Shown piece by piece: positions 59,966-64,000 of a stretch of DNA of 64,000 nucleotides. Positions within the stretch are counted from its first letter, which is position 1; each line of letters begins with the position of its first letter. The notes below the pieces were generated by a model, which was not told the DNA's origin, did not search any database, and was given only the letters and a program-made list of their open reading frames with translations. The DNA comes from Chimonanthus salicifolius. Taxonomy: Eukaryota > Streptophyta > Magnoliopsida > Laurales > Calycanthaceae. The DNA is taken from NCBI GenBank assembly GCA_013350335.1, contig CM023542.1:3402025-3466024 (forward strand), read 5' to 3'. The position numbers were made by a program, and so were the translations under genes.

Positions 59966-60473
59966 GTTTTGAGTAAGGGACGAAACCCAGGGATGGGTTT
60001 AGGGTCACTGGCGAAAGCCCAGGAGGGGTTACAGAGGTGGAGCGAAGGCTTGGGAAGTAGTTAGGAAGGGGCGGAAGGTCAGGGATTCGATTTTTTGGAG
60101 CAGCGGCAAAAAGGGATGGGGGTTTGAGTGGTCTCAATAACAGGAAATTGGGTAGGGTTCCAGATGGCCAAAGAAAACAAAAGAGAAAAGGGAAGAAGAA
60201 GAAAAGGGAAGAGAAAAGAAGAATACCTCGAGAAGAAAAAGAAACTTCGCCTTTCCCTTGGATTCCACCAAGAATATTGTCGCACGCAGAGACGTTTGCG
60301 AAAAAAAATCAGAAGTTCATTTCTTTCATTCGTCTCTTGCCTCAAAGAGGCTACAACTTATATAAAGCCTTACATTACTAAAATACAATTACTAAACTAC
60401 CCTTCCTCTAAAAATAAACTAAACACATACTAAAAAAATAACATGGAAGCAAAGGTATGGGATGCACCACATC
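59966..60473. other. Unassigned mobile-looking DNA
   Basis: Contains a 70-bp purine tract (60,170-60,245) and, on the minus strand, a TATA-like TTTATATAAG at about 60,358 followed by GCCTCTTTGAGGCAAG, which would suit an LTR promoter region. No LTR pair or primer site could be defined. Overlapping open frames on both strands come from the purine tract. Confidence 0.3.
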
Positions 60474-61120
60474 ATCAAGGCTTTTGTTCACATTTGATAT
60501 ACAACTTGGCCTGAGAGGCCTTGTGCTAGAAGGAGGGAAGCATCCACATATACCCCACAAAACATCTCTCTCTCCAGGCGGTATGGGACCTTAAAACATG
60601 CCCAACACTAGCGAAATTTCCTCTCCCTACACACCCCTACATACAGCCCTCTTGGGGCGGGGTATCACAATCCACCCCTCTTTAAGATTAGAGTTGTCCC
60701 CGGCTCTAATCTATAATCAGAGAGTTGAACCGTTCTCTAATACCATTTGTAACACCCCATCTCACTAGCACAATATTGTCCGCCCACAGAGGCCCGCACG
60801 ATTTTGCATTGGCGAGCCAACCTAAGGTTGCTCCCAAAAGGCCTTGTCTTGGTATCAGAGTACATAAAGGCAATATTATCCTCTTTGGGCCCTCGAGTCC
60901 AGCCTCACTCGCTAACCTAGCAACCCTCAAGGCTTTGTTCCCATTAGCCATACAAATCGGCCTCAGAGGCCTTGTGCTAGAAGGAGGGATGCATCCACAT
61001 ATATCCCACAGAACATCTCTCTCTCAAGGCGAAATGGGATCTTGAAACACACCCAACACTGGCGAAATTTTCTCTCCATACACACCCCAACAAACAGCGC
61101 CCTTGGGGCGGGATATCACA
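60474..61120 (-). mobile_element. TRIM, one LTR truncated
   Basis: The full LTR (60,748-61,120; TGTAACACCCCATCTC...GGGATATCACA on the plus strand) and a partial one (about 60,474-60,669, lacking roughly its first 180 bp) flank a 78-bp interior. The interior ends in CTAATACCATT, a mutated complement of the Met-tRNA primer site. Minus orientation. CACAATATTGTCCGC and GAGGCCTTGTGCTAGAAGGA link it to the other TRIMs. No target duplication was found, as expected after truncation. Confidence 0.85.
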
Positions 61121-61600
61121 ACAGCAATGGCTTGGTCTCCTGCAACAGGCTTTCATAAACTTAACTTTGATGGGAGTTATGTGCAAGAGGATGAGTTAGC
61201 AGGCGATGGAGGAATTATTCGGAATGATTCTGGTGGCACTGTGATATCTTTTGTGGGTCCTCTTCCTAATAGTTCTATGTTAGATGTGGAGTTATTTGCT
61301 TTGTGGAGGGGTTGCAGGGTCTCTTTGCCCTTGGAGTTATCTAGATAAGATTGACAGGATTCGCCACTTCATGATGTCTTATGGATATCCGGTGTTGTGG
61401 GCCCCTCGATTGGCAAATTCTGAGGCTGATGAGTTGGCTCCTCAAGGTATTTTGTTATCTTCGAAGATTGTGAATATTTTGATGTAATCTTGGGGGTGGT
61501 TTCTCTTGTTTATGTTTGATGGGTTGCTTGTGTTTTGTTCTTGCTCCCTTTTATAATCTTTTCCTTTTTAATTAATGAAGTTACTTTTCAAAAAAATATA
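61121..61600 (+). pseudogene. LINE fragment: RNase H domain and 3' tail
   Basis: Directly after the TRIM end the frame reads FHKLNFDGSYV and GDGGIIRNDSGG, then MLDVELFALWRGC. A stop and shift follow, then NSEADELAPQG, the order of RNase H motifs in plant LINEs, with about 40 residues missing in the middle. The T-rich tail ends TTAATGAAGTTACTTTTC followed by A's at about 61,600. Inactive. The TRIM abuts or interrupts its 5' side. Confidence 0.85.
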
Positions 61601-62131
61601 TTTATAATTTTTCCCAAAAAACATAAATATATGGAAAAAAAAATATAAAAAGTAATAACATAAGACAATATCCAATTTTCTTTTAAATAATAAATGTAGA
61701 TGCATATGTACTGCAATAATTCAATGTTGAACTATAACATTGGAGTTTAAATTTCAATTTTCCAACTTTCAGGACTACCATACTAGCATACTCCATCCAA
61801 TGTTACAAAAGGCCAATGACAAGCTGAAAAGGCCCCCAACAACTCAAGCCAAAGAAACCAACAAAACCAAATGTTTCATACTTCAAGTTTTGAAAAGCCA
61901 CAAAATTCAATCATCCATGGGAATAGTACAATTTTTAAACCATTACAAATCATTCATCTTACGATAATGTATAAATCATAAGATACATATCAGCAGGTCA
62001 CGTATTGTAAGATTTTGACAACATTTTCCAAAGGAGGGAGCAAACTTGGGGCTCTTCATGATAAGATAGGATTAAGTGATAGAAGGATTTCACAAAAAAC
62101 TATCCACAGGTTTCTGGCCACCAGATGCTAT

Positions 62132-64000
62132 TGTGGGACCAAATGGGACCCGACTATGTCTATTTTGGCAAATCAACTGTATAGGTGTATAATTAAGTGT
62201 AGACAAGTACTAATTGTATTTTCCTTTTTTGGCCACCTTAATTGGCTCTCTTTCTCTTATTTATATCTATACCCTCTAAGAGGAAATATAGATCAATACA
62301 ACTATGAGAATAATTATTCTCTGATCTTCATCTCTTTCTTCCTTCCTTTCTTTTTTCCCTTGTTAAAAACAACATGGTATCAGCCAAGGAAGATCTTCTT
62401 CTCTGATTTTGTTTGTTCAATTTCCAGTTCCTCTTTTTTGCAGTCCTCCTTTTCCAGCAACGATCATAGTTTCCATCAAAAGTACTGCCAGCGGGGACCC
62501 ATCTTCCCCTGCCGTTTTTGAAAGGACTATCCATCTGTAAGGGTGGATTCCTGTTTTGGATTAGTTTACTAGGGTTTCTCTAAGCTCTCTCTCTCCACGT
62601 TTTTTAAGATCCGACAGCCCAGATCTGCATTTTTTGCTTAGATCCAGTAGATCTGAGCTTGGTTTACATCCAATTCTTCTCCACTACTGTCGCCCTTGGC
62701 CTACCTCCTCACGCCGAAGGTGGATCCCCCCTTTTGATCAACAGTGGGGCCCCCGTGTGCCCTTTTCTGCTGCTGCTGCTGTACCGATCTGCAACATAAA
62801 AAATAAAAAATTCTGGATTCCTTCTATTCAAATCTGCTACTTGGGACTCTTGTTACTTTACTTTTGGTGCATCCTACTTTCGCCCCTACATCAAGATCAC
62901 ATCAAACTTGGGTGTCCCACTTTTCATCTTCGGTGGACCACAATTTTTCTTGTTTTAGGTGTTGTTGCTTGGAAGACTGCAACCAGTTTTTTGGGCTTTG
63001 CTGCCTTTGTCCTCTCTGTTGTTCTTCTCTTTGCATTTCTCCTGCTTTAAAGTTTCTTCTTGGGATAATGGCCGCATCTACGGACCCACTGAAGACCTCT
63101 GGGAAATCTTCTTACACTGATATGACTTCTTCTGGCACTCCGCATATTGGCAAGATCACCACTGTGTTATTGAATGAGACCAATTACATCCAATGGTCTC
63201 ACTCGGCTAAAATGTTTCTCACTGCTAAACAGCTCTCTGCTTTTATTGATGGTACTGCCTCTGAACCAGAAAAGAAGGACTACTACTACCGTTCCTGGAA
63301 GGCTAATAATTCTTTGGTGCAGTCTTTACTCCTTCATTCCATGAAAGATCATGTTCGTGGGCCTGTCTATACTCTTCCCATGGCTAAGGATGTCTGGGAC
63401 ACCATTAAGGCCTTATATTCGGACAGTAATAATTTTGCTCAGCTCTATGAGCTCTATCAGACTATTTCTCACCTTCAACAGGAGAAGCTCTCCCTCATTC
63501 AGTATTATTCAAAGATGCGGACCTGTTGGCTTGAATTGGATCAACTTGAATCGGTTCAATTTGTGGACCCTGCTGATGTTGGTCTCTATGACCAGCTTCT
63601 TAATCGACGACAAACCTTTGAATTCTTGGCTGGCCTTAACCATGGCTTTGAACCTATTCGGGCCCAACTGCTTGGCCAACACCCTCTTCCCTCTCTGGAA
63701 GAGGTCTACTTTGCCTTACTTCGAGATGATAGGAGTCGTCTGGTTATGACTCCTATGCAGGTCGAACGGTCTGCCTTGGTAACCACTCATCCTTCCCATG
63801 CCTCCTCTCGCACGTGAGGCTTCTGGTTCTCATGGCAAGGATCTTTCTTCTGACCTTCGTCGTGACACCAAAGGTCCCCGAAAGAAGGGGTCTCGGTTCT
63901 GCACTTTTTGTAAGATGACGAACCATTATGTTGATTCCTGTTATAAATTACATAGCCGTCCGAAGCAAGCTATTGTCTCCGTCGCCTCACCTATTACCTC
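62132..64000 (+). mobile_element. Ty1/copia retrotransposon, 5' end
   Basis: 5' LTR from about 62,132 (TGTGGGACC, start uncertain) to about 62,372 (AAAAACAACA). It contains a TATA-like TTATTTATATCTATA and is followed at once by TGGTATCAGCC (62,375-62,385), a primer site for initiator-Met tRNA. A leader of about 680 bp precedes gag. The element runs off the window, so pol and the 3' LTR are not seen. It lies antisense to EXO70A1 in what is probably its upstream intron. Confidence 0.85.
63068..64000 (+). pseudogene. gag: Copia gag, frameshifted before the zinc knuckle
   Basis: From ATG at 63,068 the frame encodes a copia-type Gag N-terminus (VLLNETNYIQWSHSAKMF) and the UBN2-like core (MKDHVRGPVYTLPMAKDVWD, AQLYELYQTISHLQQ). 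The frame ends at TGA 63,815-63,817. The zinc knuckle (C-x2-C-x4-H-x4-C, about 63,900-63,941) continues in the +1 frame, so a one-base shift lies a little before 63,815. Gag packages the element RNA. The shift suggests a non-functional copy or a sequence error. The frame is also open upstream of the ATG without family similarity. Confidence 0.85.

Noticed and set aside
59464..64000. Missing 5' exons of EXO70A1
   Set aside because: I looked on the minus strand for the segment preceding RDTR and found only SINE, TRIM, LINE and copia sequence.

Overview
This window is nuclear DNA from a flowering plant. It has spliceosomal introns with GT-AG ends, long AT-rich spacers, and plant-only families: a SMAX1-like (D53) gene, NDR1/HIN1-like genes, a multi-exon EXO70A1 gene and a DUF1685 fragment. 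It also carries typical plant transposons: LINEs with RNase H, Ty1/copia, TRIMs primed by initiator-Met tRNA, tRNA-derived SINEs and hAT-type MITEs. I cannot name the species from sequence alone. The composition and long introns fit a non-grass angiosperm.

Layout. At 0-4 kb there is spacer with a TRIM relic and a SINE-like unit. At 4.2-6.9 kb (+) lies a three-exon gene of the SMXL3/4/5 clade. All splice junctions can be read, but the first ATPase-like (D1) region is absent although the frame is intact. From 7 to 20 kb there is spacer rich in small transposons: a SINE split by a MITE, an intact TRIM with a perfect target duplication, a degenerate LINE, and three MITE families with 8-bp duplications, one of them built from TATCGGCCGATA palindromes. 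At 20.7-21.4 kb (-) is an NHL gene (NHL3/NHL10 type) frameshifted in a G run. A PIF/Harbinger-like element occupies 23-24 kb. A DUF1685 fragment lies at 29.7 kb. At 33.0-33.6 kb (-) is a second NHL gene (NHL12 type) with two frame breaks. From 34 to 43.9 kb there is gene-poor spacer with two more MITEs and an inverted pair of LTRs. From 43.97 to 59.46 kb (-) the last eight exons of EXO70A1 are spread over 15.5 kb by introns carrying a TRIM, LINE pieces and a local duplication. From 59.5 to 64 kb is mobile DNA: a truncated TRIM, a LINE RNase H fragment, and the 5' LTR, primer site and gag of a Ty1/copia element that runs off the edge. The 5' exons of EXO70A1 are not in the window.

The genes do not form a pathway together. 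The recognised ones act separately: SMXL3-type proteins are nuclear co-repressor-like proteins tied to phloem formation, NHL proteins are plasma-membrane LEA_2 proteins linked to defence and stress, and EXO70A1 is the exocyst subunit that directs secretory vesicles to the plasma membrane. Most of the rest is layered transposon insertion, and several insertions can be ordered in time from nesting and target duplications. All similarity statements come from family knowledge and reading by eye. No database search was run.
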